Shown here: piece by piece, positions 49,048 to 60,019 of the stretch
How positions within the stretch are numbered: position 1 is the stretch's first letter
How the letters are laid out: each line of letters begins with the position of its first letter
NCBI GenBank assembly: GCA_006937955.1
Contig: SSNP01000044.1
Location: 781,857 to 845,856 of the forward strand
Length of the DNA: 64,000 nt
Reading direction: 5' to 3'
DNA from: Pachypanchax playfairii
Taxonomy: Eukaryota; Chordata; Actinopteri; Cyprinodontiformes; Aplocheilidae
Translations under genes and position numbers: made by a program
The notes under the pieces: generated by a model
Databases searched by the model: none
What the model was told of the DNA's origin: nothing
The model's input: only the letters and a program-made list of their open reading frames with translations

Positions 49048-49619
49048 AAAGGCCCTTCCATTAAAAACGTTTTTTCTGAGGTTTCTGTTGAATATTTTAG
49101 CTCCACAGGTGTTCTTACCTTCATAGTGGGTGTGAAAACAGGTCAACAACTTCTCTTTCAGTTTTTATCTCTCAAACTACGCAGGTGGTGATAACACTCG
49201 ATTTCTCCCGAGTTCGAACGGCCTGTATTTGATTCGTCACAACTCCTTTGCTTGTTAGTATTCATCAGCTCCCGCAGTTAAAACCACGCCTAGCATGCTG
49301 CTGTTAAAGCTGTAGCATAAGACGTAGCAAACAAGAAGAGCGTACGTCTGACGTTGCCATGCACAGCGGGGCAGGAAACAATGTACCTTGCTCTCATCGG
49401 CTAGTTTGTTAGCCAAGCAGAGTCCAGCAAATTCAAATAATGAATATCAGTGAGTTGCTGCCCGAAAGCCTGACAAAGCCAGCCGCATCATGACGCAGAT
49501 AAGTTGAAATGTCTGTTAATCAGTGTTTCCTAATGTTTTTTAGATATAAATGTTTCATCTTACAGGTTAATACTTAATAAATAACCACAAAGTCATGAAA
49601 TTTGTGTGAAATGGCCTAT
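49048..49619 (-). mobile_element. TTAA-flanked element, copy 3
   Basis: Reverse orientation, TTAA at 49044-49047 and 49620-49623. It starts AAAGGCCCTTCCATTAAAAA and ends GTGTGAAATGGCCTAT. It keeps the same landmark blocks as the copy at 2360. Confidence 0.78.
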
Positions 49620-49737
49620 TTAAGGCAAATCAATACAAATCACTGTAGTGATATCCATCCATTTACTATTTCTGCTTGATCCTTTACAAGGTCAATATAA
49701 AATGGTAATGGCTATGTAAAAATAACTGATGACAATA

Positions 49738-50448
49738 GGGCCGTCAACTTTAGTCGTTTAGTTGACTAATCGGTCAATGCCGTCTTGGTCAACTGACATT
49801 CTCATTGGTCAACCAGTTTCATATTTTTTTTCCACCAATAAAGAATTTTTCATCAGTTTACTCCTCGATACTTATTTCTTTATAAGCACTTATATAATAC
49901 TGTATCTAAATATAATTACCCTATGTTTTATCCCCAACTTTAAATGCTTTAATTTAGGCTATTTTGTAACAGCGCCACAGTTTAGCATATCATAGAACAC
50001 TAAAAAAAAAGCGCCTGTGGTTGGCTGCGCGACGCATGGATAGTGCTTCGCACTCAGTAAGGAATATAGGTAATAATGCCGTATTCAGTTAGAACGCTAC
50101 TTGTTTTGGCTATAGTTGACAAAATGTCCATCAGTTTCAGCAGTTTTTTTTAGCGTGCGGTGTGCTCTGGCGCGCGATTGTGACTGTCACTATAGACCTC
50201 GGACAGGACTCCTCACTTTGCAGTTTAAAAAAAAAAAAAAATCACTTAATTTTAAAATAACTGTTCTATTATTATAGTTTTATGTATCATTGATGTTTTT
50301 TTACATTGTTGTTTTATAAATGCTCTATGACAATTGTTTAATAAATATTCAATCAAAATGCAAAATGCTGCATTTTTTTTTAGTCGACTAATCGTTGAGC
50401 AGGATAGGACTTTGGTCGACTAAGCCTTTCTTTGGTTGACTATAGCCT
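49738..50448. mobile_element. hAT-like nonautonomous element (~711 bp)
   Basis: The left end GGGCCGTCAACTTTAGTCGT and right end, inverted, GGCTATAGTCAACCAAAG are imperfect inverted repeats. Subterminal TAGTTGACTAATCGG and CGATTAGTCGACTA motifs mirror each other, typical of a common fish hAT group. No clean 8-bp duplication and no coding frame. Confidence 0.6.
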
Positions 50449-52288
50449 TATTTGACAAGTACAATGTGAGAGTATGATTTAATCAGGAACTGGCCTAGTT
50501 CAGTCTAGTTTAGCACTAAGACTATAAGACGACAGATTTAGGTGTCAGGCTCTATTAAAAGTTTACAACCAACTCATATACTTTTTCTTCTCAACGTGAC
50601 AAAAACATTGTCTAAATACATTTTATTTATCCAGCCTTCATCTGCAGGTGTCAAAAACAGGCTTGTTGCATACAAAGAAATACTTTTACAGAACATGAGT
50701 GCCAACAAATCAAACAGCTGAACATTTATTAACTTAGTGCCTTAAACTGAGGCAGATTATCGTTATATCTAGGCCTGCTTTCTCTCTTTGTCTCACATTT
50801 TTCATGCAAGCTGACTTTTTGGTCTTTTTCTAAACTTGGTCATCAAATAAGTGAACTTTAGACAAGTAATTACTTCTGGACATTTTAGATAAAGAAGTTA
50901 TCCCTTTAAGTAACCGTACGAAATTAAAAACAGCATATCTGTGTATTTCAAAGACATTCTATATATATTAAAACGCTATCTCGATATGTTTTTATATTAC
51001 CAAGCCACCAAAATGTCTTTGGATTTAGAAAGTGAATGTGTGCACCATCATCCCAGTCTCAGCCAGACCAGACAGAGCATAGGTCTATATAAGGAAAAGA
51101 GCAGTAGACCTTGTCATTAGTCACAGGGATGGAAGAAGAGAAAAGGACAGAGAGATCCAAGCACACCGGAAAACTGAAAGGTATAAACCAAAGAGATGCC
51201 ACCCAACCACTGCAGTAACTGCATAAACAAGCAAACAGAGTTATGCATTAATGCGTCTCAAATTTAGATCCTAATCCTCTGTTGTATGGTATCCAGTGAC
51301 AATATAATCCAGTAAAAAGACAGTCCTTCACAAATCAATGAGATATTTATAGTACTTCTGTTTCCTACAGTATTACTGTTAGCCCTAATCTCATAAATTT
51401 AAATGTATCCTGTAATCATATTTAAACCAGTGGCAGAGATAGGTTTTGAATAAAAATATAAATACTTGATGTCTGGGAAGAACATGAAATAAGATTATTA
51501 AACTATTCTGATGACTATTTCCAAACAAGTCTTGAAGTCACGAAACTATGTGACCTAGCTAAAGCAGCATGGTCATATAGGAAGGGATCTATGGCTGAGG
51601 TTCCAGTATTGATGTGCAGTGAAGACAGATCGAGGGAACAGATGTTGGCTTTGACATTGTGGCTCAGACAAGTGCCAACGGGCCCTCAGAGACCAGCTCT
51701 TTGGAGAGAAATTGGGCTAATATCAGAAGGAAAGGCAAGATGAACCACGTCTATATCCGTAGCTTTGGCTCTTTGCCACTCACACTCTGACAAGTTAATT
51801 TGGAGTTAATTAGAAACTGGGGCTGTACTTGCAGTGAAATAAAAATAAACCAACACACCCCCCTTCTCTCCTCCACAAACAGAACCTCTTCTTCCTCCAG
51901 TGGAACTTTCAATCATTTAGTTCTCTTCACCTACTCATCCATGACACAGTTTATTCAGTCGATGGCCTACTTTACAGACAGTGAAAGAAACTAAGAGACT
52001 GCTACAGCACAAATCAATTTAACATCCGAACCCTCACAGCAGCTGGGTTTTAAGTCATTGCTCTCTTAACAGACCTACTGGTGAAATGTTTTACAATAAA
52101 ACCTTTACTAGTTTCCATTAAGCTGCAAACACTCTGGGAGCTCTGCAGCGTTGCAGGTCAGAATGAGTTTCATCACACTGAAAGCAGTAGGCTGCAGGTT
52201 CATGATCTGTCTTCCTTGTTCTAGTCTTATGTTTTGAATTGATAACTTCAGAAGAATATACTCTAATCAGACAGCAACCAATTAAACA

Positions 52289-52565
52289 GAAAGCTGCAAT
52301 CTAAGTTTTCCCCTTTTTAGGAGTTATGTATGATTTTTTGAAATTCCATAAAAGTGATACTCTGACCCGGTTCTGTAATATAATGTAGGAAAATGAAATG
52401 TAATTTACCCATGAAGTGTCCACTGTAACAAAGGTGGCGCTCATGCACGAATGAAAGCAGATGCTGGCTATCGTATCACGGGTACAGAGGAGCGGGACTT
52501 AAAGATGCAATACATTTTTTTTCACCTCAGTGGTACTGTTTGAGAAGAAACTCCAGAATGCAGCT
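52289..52565. mobile_element. Second TTAA-flanked MITE family, copy 2 (~277 bp)
   Basis: Left end AAAGCTGCAATCTAAGTTTT and right end AACTCCAGAATGCAGCT match the ends of the 13307 copy. The inner block AGTGATACTCTGACCCGGTT is the reverse complement of one at about 13680. The right TTAA (52566-52569) is followed at once by AGAGCAACTCACCCCC, which may start a third TTAA-type element. Confidence 0.6.
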
Positions 52566-52893
52566 TTAAAGAGCAACTCACCCCCAAATCCACTTTTTGA
52601 ATATAGCAAACTATATAAATTAGTGTCTCATGGTGTTGTGTGCATGTCTGTGTTTTATTTTTGGCATTTTAGTGCATCTTTATTCAAATCATAATGTCCT
52701 GCCTAAAAATGTGATTGTTGCACCCTCAGGTTAAAATTTGAAAGATCTGAAAGATTTGATTTGAAAGATCAGTTTACATGGTTCACACCCCTTATAATTG
52801 CGATCTGCTAACTAACCTTGGGCACCTCACTGCAACACACATTTTCTGTTTGGGCAATGAAGTACAGCGGCCACGCACAGCTGCACCTGTTAA

Positions 52894-53479
52894 AGAGGCC
52901 CTTCCATTAAAAACTGTTTTTCTGAGGTTTCTGTTGAATATTTTTGCTCCACAGGTGTTCTTACCTTCATAGTGGGTGTGAAAACAGGTCAACAACTTCT
53001 CTTTCACTTTTATCTCTCAAACTACGCAGGTGACAATAACACCCGAGTTCTCCCAAGTCTGAACGGCCTGTGTCTGTTTCATCACAACTCCTTTGTTCGT
53101 TAGTATTCAGCAGCTCCCACAAGTGAAACCACGCCTAGCATGCGGCTCACTAAAAAGCTGTAGCATAATACGTAGCAAACAGGAAGATACAACGTCTGAC
53201 GTTGCCATGCACAGCGGGGCAGGAAACAGTATACCTTGCTCTGATAAGCTAGTTTGTTAGCCAATCTGAGTCCAGCAAATTCAAATAATGAATATGAACG
53301 AGCTGCTGTCGAAGCAGCCTAACGGAAGGAGCCGGAACCACCCGAATTTTAATGCAGACAGATTGAAAGGTCTGTTAATCAGTGTTTCCTGACATATTTT
53401 AGATATAAAATGTTTCATATTACTGGTTAATACTTAAGAAATAACCACAAAGTCCTGAAATTTGTATGAAATGGCCTCT
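52894..53479 (-). mobile_element. TTAA-flanked element, copy 4
   Basis: Reverse orientation, with clean TTAA at 52890-52893 and 53480-53483 and matching ends AGAGGCCCTTCC and AGAGGCCATTTC (right end inverted). The best-preserved copy for defining the family boundaries. Confidence 0.8.
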
Positions 53480-54478
53480 TTAAGACACACAATATTACTT
53501 GAGCTAATTTAAACATAGCTTTAGCTCTGGTCAACAACAGTGTACCACTAAGAGATGGGCCCCATTCTATGCTACTAAACCGCTGAAGGACTAATGATCG
53601 GTTTAAAACAATACGTATCAGGGATGCTCGACTCCTCCACAGCAGCTTCCTCCATCTTCATCTGTTCCCTCTCTGTCCACCTGTGTTGGTGCAACGTGTC
53701 AATCACAGCCCAGCAAATACAACACTGAAAAGAACAGTGTTAAGAAATATTGCATCACAGAGTTTTGGTTGGCAGTCAGACACAAACAGTGTGGGGGGGG
53801 ATCACAACTAGAACTATTCATAATTACTGAAAACATAAAATAAAGTTTTTATGAACGCCACACACCACCAGTGTGTTCTGCCCTTAGGTATGTTTTAAAA
53901 CCATATAAGAGCAAGAACTATCCAGTCCACAGTTTTATCAGTTGAACGGTGTTAACATTAAAGTGGTGCACAGTGTGTTTAACATCACTTTCAGTATTAG
54001 CTCTCTCTTTTTTCAGATCGAGTTGACTTTAATACAACAGCTTAACTAGGCCAACAACAGACTTTCTCTGGGCGCTGGCTGCAGGAGTGACTATCTTGTG
54101 ACAAGATGTTTGCCACTTGCAAATATCTCATCTTTGAATTGAACAAATACCATGCAAAACATCAGCAGAGTACGCTCTGGAAAAAATGTTCTGTCCCACT
54201 GAAAAGCCACATAGGGACAGCCGTTTGAAAGATTCTTCAAAATACTGACGATGTACTGAGCAACAGTGGAAATAAACTATCACACATCTTATTAGTATTT
54301 GTTAATAAAAAGTAATGCGACACCACAAAACAATCTTTTCCACATGCATCAAGCAATGTGGTTGTTTTTTATTTTCAGATTACAATTGTAATAAAATTAA
54401 ATCTGACTGCATAAATCCAAACTGCTACACGGTTTACTCTTAGTAAACAGCCGTGAGGCTGAAAATAAACGTCTATTA

Positions 54479-56080
54479 CAGTGGGGCAAAAAAGTATTTA
54501 GTCAGCCACCAATTGTGTAAGTTCTCCCACTTAAAAAGATCAGAGAGGCCTGTAATTTTCATCATAGGTATACCTCAACTATGAGAGACAAAATGAGGAA
54601 AAAAAATCCAGAAAATCACATTGTCTGATTTTTAAAGAATTTATTTGCAAATTATGGTGGAAAATAAGTATTTGGTCACCTACAAACAAGTAAGATTTCT
54701 GGCTTTCACAGACCTGTAACTTCTTTAAGAGGCTCCTCGGTCCTCCACTCGTTACCTGTATTAATGGCACCTGTGTGAACTCGTTATCAGTATAAAAGAC
54801 ACCTGTCCACAACCTCAAACAGTCACGCTCCAAACTCCACTATGGCCAAGACCAAAGAGCTGTCAAAGGACACCAGAAACAAAATTGTAGACCTTCACCA
54901 GGCTGGGAAGACTGAATCTGCAATAGGTAAGCAGCTTGGTGTGAAGAAATCAACTGTGGGAGCAATTATTAGAAAATGGAAGACATACAAGACCACTGAT
55001 AATCTCCCTCGATCTGGGGCTCCACGCAAGATCTCACCCCGTGGGGTCAAAATGATCACAAGAACGGTGAGCAAAAATCCCAGAACCACACGGAGGGACC
55101 TAGTGAATGACCTGCAGAGAGCTGGGACCAAAGTAACAAAGGCTACCATCAGTAACACACTACGCCGCCAGGGACTCAAATCCTGCAGTGCCAGACGTGT
55201 CCCCCTGCTGAAGCCAGGACACGTCCAGGCCCGTCTGCGGTTTGCTAGAGAGCATTTGGATGATCCAGAAGAGGATTGGGAGAACATCATATGGTCAGAT
55301 GAAACCAAAATAGAACTTTTTGGTAGAAACTCAACTTGTTGTGTTTGGAGGGGAAAGAATGCTGAGTTGGATCCAAAGAACACCATACCTACTGTAAAGC
55401 ATGGGGGTGGAAACATCATGCTTTGGGGCTGTTTTTCTGCAAGGGGACCAGGACGACTGATCCGTGTAAAGGAAAGAATGAATGGGGCCATGTATCGTAA
55501 GATTTTGAGTGAAAACCTCCTTCCATCAGCAAGGGCATTGAAAATGAGACGTGGCTGGGTCTTTCAGCATGACAATGATCCCAAACACACCGCCCGGGCA
55601 ACGAAGGAGTGGCTTCGTAAGAAGCATTTCAAGGTCCTGGAGTGGCCTAGCCAGTCTCCAGATCTCAACCCCATAGAAAATCTCTGGAGGGAGTTGAAAG
55701 TCCGTGTTGCCCAGCGTCAGCCCCAAAACATCACTGCTCTAGAGGAGATCTGCATGGAGGAATGGGCCAAAATACCAGCAACAGTGTGTGAAAACCTTGT
55801 GAAGACTTACAGAAAACGTTTGACCTCTGTCATTGCCAACAAAGGCTATATAACAAAGTATTGAGATTAACTTTTGTTATTGACCAAATACTTATTTTCC
55901 ACCATAATTTGCAAATAAATTCTTTAAAAATCAGACAATGTGATTTTCTGGATTTTTTTTCCTCATTTTGTCTCTCATAGTTGAGGTATACCTATGATGA
56001 AAATTACAGGCCTCTCTGATCTTTTTAAGTGGGAGAACTTACACAATTGGTGGCTGACTAAATACTTTTTTGCCCCACTG
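54479..56080 (+). mobile_element. Tc1-like transposon, apparently complete, 1602 bp
   Basis: The element starts CAGTGGGGCAAAAAAG and ends with the reverse complement, flanked by TA on both sides (54477-54478 and 56081-56082), the Tc1/mariner target duplication. I compared the ends base by base: 54479-54678 and the reverse complement of 55881-56080 are identical over 200 bp. Each arm has an outer and an inner copy of an AGTATTTRGTCA motif, the IR/DR layout of transposase binding sites. The arms frame one open reading frame without lesion. Identical long arms, exact target duplication and an intact ORF mean a very recent insertion, possibly still competent. It lies in intron 1 of INPP5A, antisense to it. 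Confidence 0.96.
54842..55864 (+). CDS. Tc1 transposase, full-length 340 aa, DD34E
   Basis: Cut-and-paste DDE transposase of the Tc1 family, usual length 340 residues. Residues about 1-110 form the paired-like DNA-binding part: a first helix-turn-helix (about 10-48), a linker with PRSGAPRKISP (56-66; the GRPR-type AT-hook position) and a second helix-turn-helix (about 70-110). The catalytic part has Asp153 (WSDET), a glycine-rich box (HGGGNIMLWG, 187-196), Asp244 (FQHDNDPKHT) and Glu279 (SPDLNPIENLW), with 34 residues between Asp244 and Glu279. All key residues are present and no stop or frameshift interrupts it. The start ATG at 54842 follows the left arm by 163 bp and matches the usual Tc1 N terminus MAKTKELSKD. 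An open antisense frame (54895-55491) is a shadow. Confidence 0.96.
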   Translation: MAKTKELSKDTRNKIVDLHQAGKTESAIGKQLGVKKSTVGAIIRKWKTYKTTDNLPRSGAPRKISPRGVKMITRTVSKNPRTTRRDLVNDLQRAGTKVTKATISNTLRRQGLKSCSARRVPLLKPGHVQARLRFAREHLDDPEEDWENIIWSDETKIELFGRNSTCCVWRGKNAELDPKNTIPTVKHGGGNIMLWGCFSARGPGRLIRVKERMNGAMYRKILSENLLPSARALKMRRGWVFQHDNDPKHTARATKEWLRKKHFKVLEWPSQSPDLNPIENLWRELKVRVAQRQPQNITALEEICMEEWAKIPATVCENLVKTYRKRLTSVIANKGYITKY

Positions 56081-57609
56081 TATATAAAACATCTTTTTTC
56101 ATAAATTTCTTTCAAGCCAATTTCTGTAAAAAGCTGTCATAACTTTTTCAGTATGTTTTACAAACCCCAACTTCACTTTGTCTACATGCTAGTACAAGTG
56201 CCATAAACAGCAACAAAGAGAAAAGGAGGAAAACTCCCCTCCCGCCTGCTCTGTTTGGGAAAAGCAGCACTGTGAAACTCTGCTAGTATTTTACAGGTCA
56301 AAACCCTAAGTCCTCCACCGAGTCTCAAAGATTGTGACCTGAAGTGCATGTGCTGTACTTTCCCTGCAATTCTTCAGAGAGAAATTCTTTAGCTGACAGT
56401 GCTTTAGCATCCCCCAGCCCAGCTTTGTATCACAGCAGGGAATAAAAACTGATCACTGTGCTGATAGTTTGGGGAAGTTATGTCAAGGCTGTGTCCATGT
56501 AAAGCCCCTCAGGCATTCTGCTCAAAACACGTGGCTAACACATGATTTTCTTCTTTTTCATTTTATACTACAACTCAAAGTAATAATAGTTTTGTTTTCT
56601 ATTTAAACAAATTAAAGTTACATTTTTTCTTTTGGATTTTAACTTTGTGCATCTTTCTGCAAGTGCAAGCGCAAGCTTTATGCTCATCATCAGCACTCAT
56701 CTTCAAAAAGTACTGACTTTCACAGATCTGTCATGGACTGGGTAAGACTTGTTTTAGCTGCTTTACTCTGCAGCGTAGAACATACACAACTGAAAAGAGA
56801 AGAGCAGGGATAAGGAGTATTGAAAAATAGCCATGGTTGCTTGGTTACACCTGGCACTAATTCCAGACACACTTGTGTCCATGCTAAGACAAATTTTTTT
56901 TAAAAAGGACTTTACTTGAGGTTCAATTTACACTCTGAAGTTGAACACATATTGCTGCCTGTTTCCATCTTTACATATGAGCATTATGGCTTCCAAAGCT
57001 TCAGTCTTCTACAAGTTCATGTCTCTGATCCACTAGTTTACTGAAGAAGTTTTTTTTTCTTCAATAAGTATCATTATACTAGAATACAAGGTATAACATA
57101 AGCAGAGGCTTCTCAAGCATATTGTAAAACCTAAGCTACTTGGACAGGGGTATCACTCATTCTTATCATCTTAAACAGCTGTTTAGTGTCCCAAGTAGCT
57201 CCAAAGAGGTTTTCATCAATCTTAGAAGATTAATGTAACGTCGTCAGGGTCAAGAGCGTTTGAGCTTAGGCCATAACAAAGTTTGCCTTACAGATAGAAG
57301 GGTCACAGCTCGAAATGTGCAGAATTTTACCGTGTACAAAAAGTGAAAAGAGAGAGACACTATGTTTCAATGAGATATAGTGACATAAAAATAAAATAAA
57401 CACTCTTCCAAGTCTAGGATTTACATATAAAGACATAATATATATGATCTGGTCTTTAACAAGTTCTAAAATTAATCAAACCTAAGCTCGAGTGTATAAA
57501 AATAGACCACATTCCACTATATTATTTATAAATGGAAAAGTCAACTCCTCCATGAGATTTCAAATTGAACTCAAATTGAAAAATACTTTATTAATCTCCA
57601 AAGGGAAAT

Positions 57610-58260
57610 TAAGTGTTGTTGTAGCTCAGTGCTTCAGGGAGCCATTGTAGAGGGTTCTAGCTGTGGACAGGAAGGATCTCCTGTAGCGGTCTGTGCTGCA
57701 GCGGATCTGAAGAAGCCTTTGACTGAAGACACTTTGTTGTTGAGTTACTGTGTTATAAAGAGGATGATGAGAGTTCTCCATGAAGATTTTCATTTTCCGA
57801 ACCAGCCAACTTTGGACAATCAACTCAAGAGACTACAGCTCCGTCCCCAGAACAGAACCAACCCTCCTTATTAACTTGTTCATACTCCTTTTCTTTTGCT
57901 GCTCCTCTTCAGATCTTTGTCAGCCCGTATTGTTTGAAAGCCAGGCAGAGTCACACTGGAGTCTGGGATATGCTCCTTTAGCCATGTCTCAGTAAAACAC
58001 ATGAAGCTGCATTCCTGATACTCTGGCTGGGTTTTCAACAGAGTTTCAAGTTCATCCATTTTGTTAGCAAGAGATCTCACATTTGTCAATATGACTGATG
58101 GAAGTGAAGGTTTAAACTTCCTCTTTCTCTCTCTTCACTTCGCTCCTGCCCTGCATCCACGTCTTCCTCTTTTTAGCTCATCAGGGATCCGGGGTTTCAA
58201 TTTACGGATTTTTCTAGCCTTAGAAATGTCCATCAAATGCTCTTTTCTGTAAACAAGTCT
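57610..58260 (-). pseudogene. LINE remnant: endonuclease start joined to RT tail
   Basis: Reading right to left on the minus strand: about 58250-58090 a basic N-terminal stretch, then TNVRSLANKMDELETLLK and CFTETWLKEHIPDS (58089-57880), the start of the AP-type endonuclease domain. It then passes directly into VRKMKIFMENSHHPLY and DRYRRSFLSTARTLYN (57823-57626), the extreme C terminus. The whole reverse transcriptase domain is missing between them. The tail resembles Rex1-group elements. Confidence 0.7.
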
Positions 58261-58560
58261 GGTTGCCATGGTTACGCATCATAACAAGTGGCAAAAAAGT
58301 GACAAATCAAAAAAAAATCTCCTCAATCAGCACAGCACCCAAATCAGAAATGTAAAAAATAATATTTCCAAGAGAAAAAACTAGCAAGAAATACTGAAAA
58401 AGAACAAAAAAAATGCTAACAATGTCACAGAGGTACTCCAACAAGCTGCCACCATGTGTAGCGCTATTCTGGAAATGTAAGAAGGATGTTAGCAGTCAGG
58501 TCCTACCAGTGAAACACACCTGATGGTTTAGAACATACAGGTGTATTTTAAGCTAATATA

Positions 58561-59780
58561 CACTCACCGGCCACTTTATTAGGTACACCTGTCCAACTGC
58601 TCGTTAACACTTAATTTCTAATCAGCCAATCACATGGCGGCAACTCAGTGCATTTAAGCATGTACACATGGTCAAGACAATCTCCTGCAGTTCAAACCGA
58701 GCATCAGTATGGGGAAGAAAGGTGATTTGAGTGACTTTGAACGTGGCATGGTTGTTGGTGCCAGAATGGCTGGTCTTAGTATTTCAGAAACTGCTGATCT
58801 ACTGGGATTTTCACGCACAACCATCTCTAGGGTTTACAGAGAATGGTCCAAAAAACAAAAAATATCCAGTGAGCGGCAGTTCTGTGGGCGGAAATGCCTT
58901 GTTGATGCCAGAGGTCAGTGGAGAATGGCCAGACTGGTTCGAGCTGATAGAAAGGCAACAGTGACTCAAATAACCACTCGTTACAACCAAGGTAGGCAGA
59001 AGAGCATCTCTGAACGCACAGTACGTCGAACTTTGAGGCAGATGGGCTACAGCAGCAGAAGACCACGCCGGGTGCCACTCCTTTCAGCTAAGAACAGGAA
59101 ACTGAGGCTACAATTTGCACAAGCTCATCAAAATTGGACAATAGAAGATTGGAAAAACGTTGCCTGGTCTGATGAGTCTCGATTTCTGCTGCGACATTTG
59201 GATGGTAGGGTCAGAATTGGGCGTCAACAACATGAAAGCATGGATCCATCCTGCCTTGTATCATGGTTCAGGCTGGTGGTGGTGGTGTAATGGTGTGGGG
59301 AATATTTTCTTGGCACTCTTTGGGCCCCTTGGTACCAATTGAGCACCGTTACAATGCCACAGCCTACCTGAGTATTGTTGTTGACCATGTCCATCCCTTT
59401 ATGACCACAATGTACCCAACTTCTGATGGCTACTTTCAGCAGGATAATGCGCCATGTCATAAAGCTGGAATCATCTCGGACTGGTTTCTTGAACATGACA
59501 ATGAGTTCACTGTACTCAAATGGCCTCCACAGTCACTAGATCTCAATCCAATAGAGCGTCTTTGGGATGTGGTGGAACGGGAGATTCGCATCATGGATGT
59601 GCAGCCGACAAATCTGCGCCAACTGTGTGATGCCATCATGTCAATATGGACCAAACTCTCTGAGGAATGCTTCCAGCACCTTGTTGAATCTATGCCACGA
59701 AGAATTGAGGCAGTTCTGAAGGCAAAAGGGGGTCCAACCCGTTACTAGCATGGTGTACCTAATAAAGTGGCCGGTGAGTG
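58561..59780 (+). mobile_element. Tc1-like transposon copy B, 1220 bp
   Basis: Same family as copy A with the same perfect 29-bp ends, flanked by TA (58559-58560 and 59781-59782). It is oriented opposite to copy A. The two copies lie on either side of INPP5A exon 2, about 18 kb apart. Confidence 0.95.
58709..59748 (+). pseudogene. Tc1/mariner-type transposase (DD36E spacing), one frameshift
   Basis: The frame opens at ATG 58709 (MGKKGDLSDFERG) and is clean through the first catalytic motif WSDESRF. At about 59262 it shifts: where copy A reads TATCAACGGTTCAGG this copy reads TATCATGGTTCAGG, one base fewer. The second half (MVQAGGGGVMVWGIFSW onward, to 59748) continues in the other frame with QQDNAPCH and LDLNPIERLWD. 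The total is 1040 bp against 1041 in copy A, so the single base accounts for the length difference. The Pro of the PDLNP motif has become Leu. Its lesion is independent of that in copy A. Confidence 0.92.
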
Positions 59781-59944
59781 TAGGGAGGAAAGATAGCAGT
59801 GACCTCAGAGATTTTTGTACCCCATCAATCTGGGGAGGCCAGCAACATCCTTTTTAAACAATTTGTAGTCCATCACTGGTGGTTTGGGCTTTTTTGCAGC
59901 CACTTGACTTGGGAACCTAGCTCTGGGTCAACTGTGAACTTCTC

Positions 59945-60015
59945 TGTTCTCGCATTCTGGTGTTGCAATGGTTCAGTGAATGTCCAGACCTAAACTCAAT
60001 TGAAATGCAGTGGTG
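59945..60015 (+). pseudogene. Tc1/mariner transposase fragment
   Basis: VQTLNSIEMQW is a decayed version of the 'DLNPIEMLW' catalytic Glu motif. Adjacent sequence (59885-59945) is probably the same relic. Confidence 0.4.
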
Positions 60016-60019
60016 CAAT

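Noticed and set aside
54895..55491. 198-aa minus-strand ORF
   Set aside because: Antisense shadow of the Tc1 transposase.
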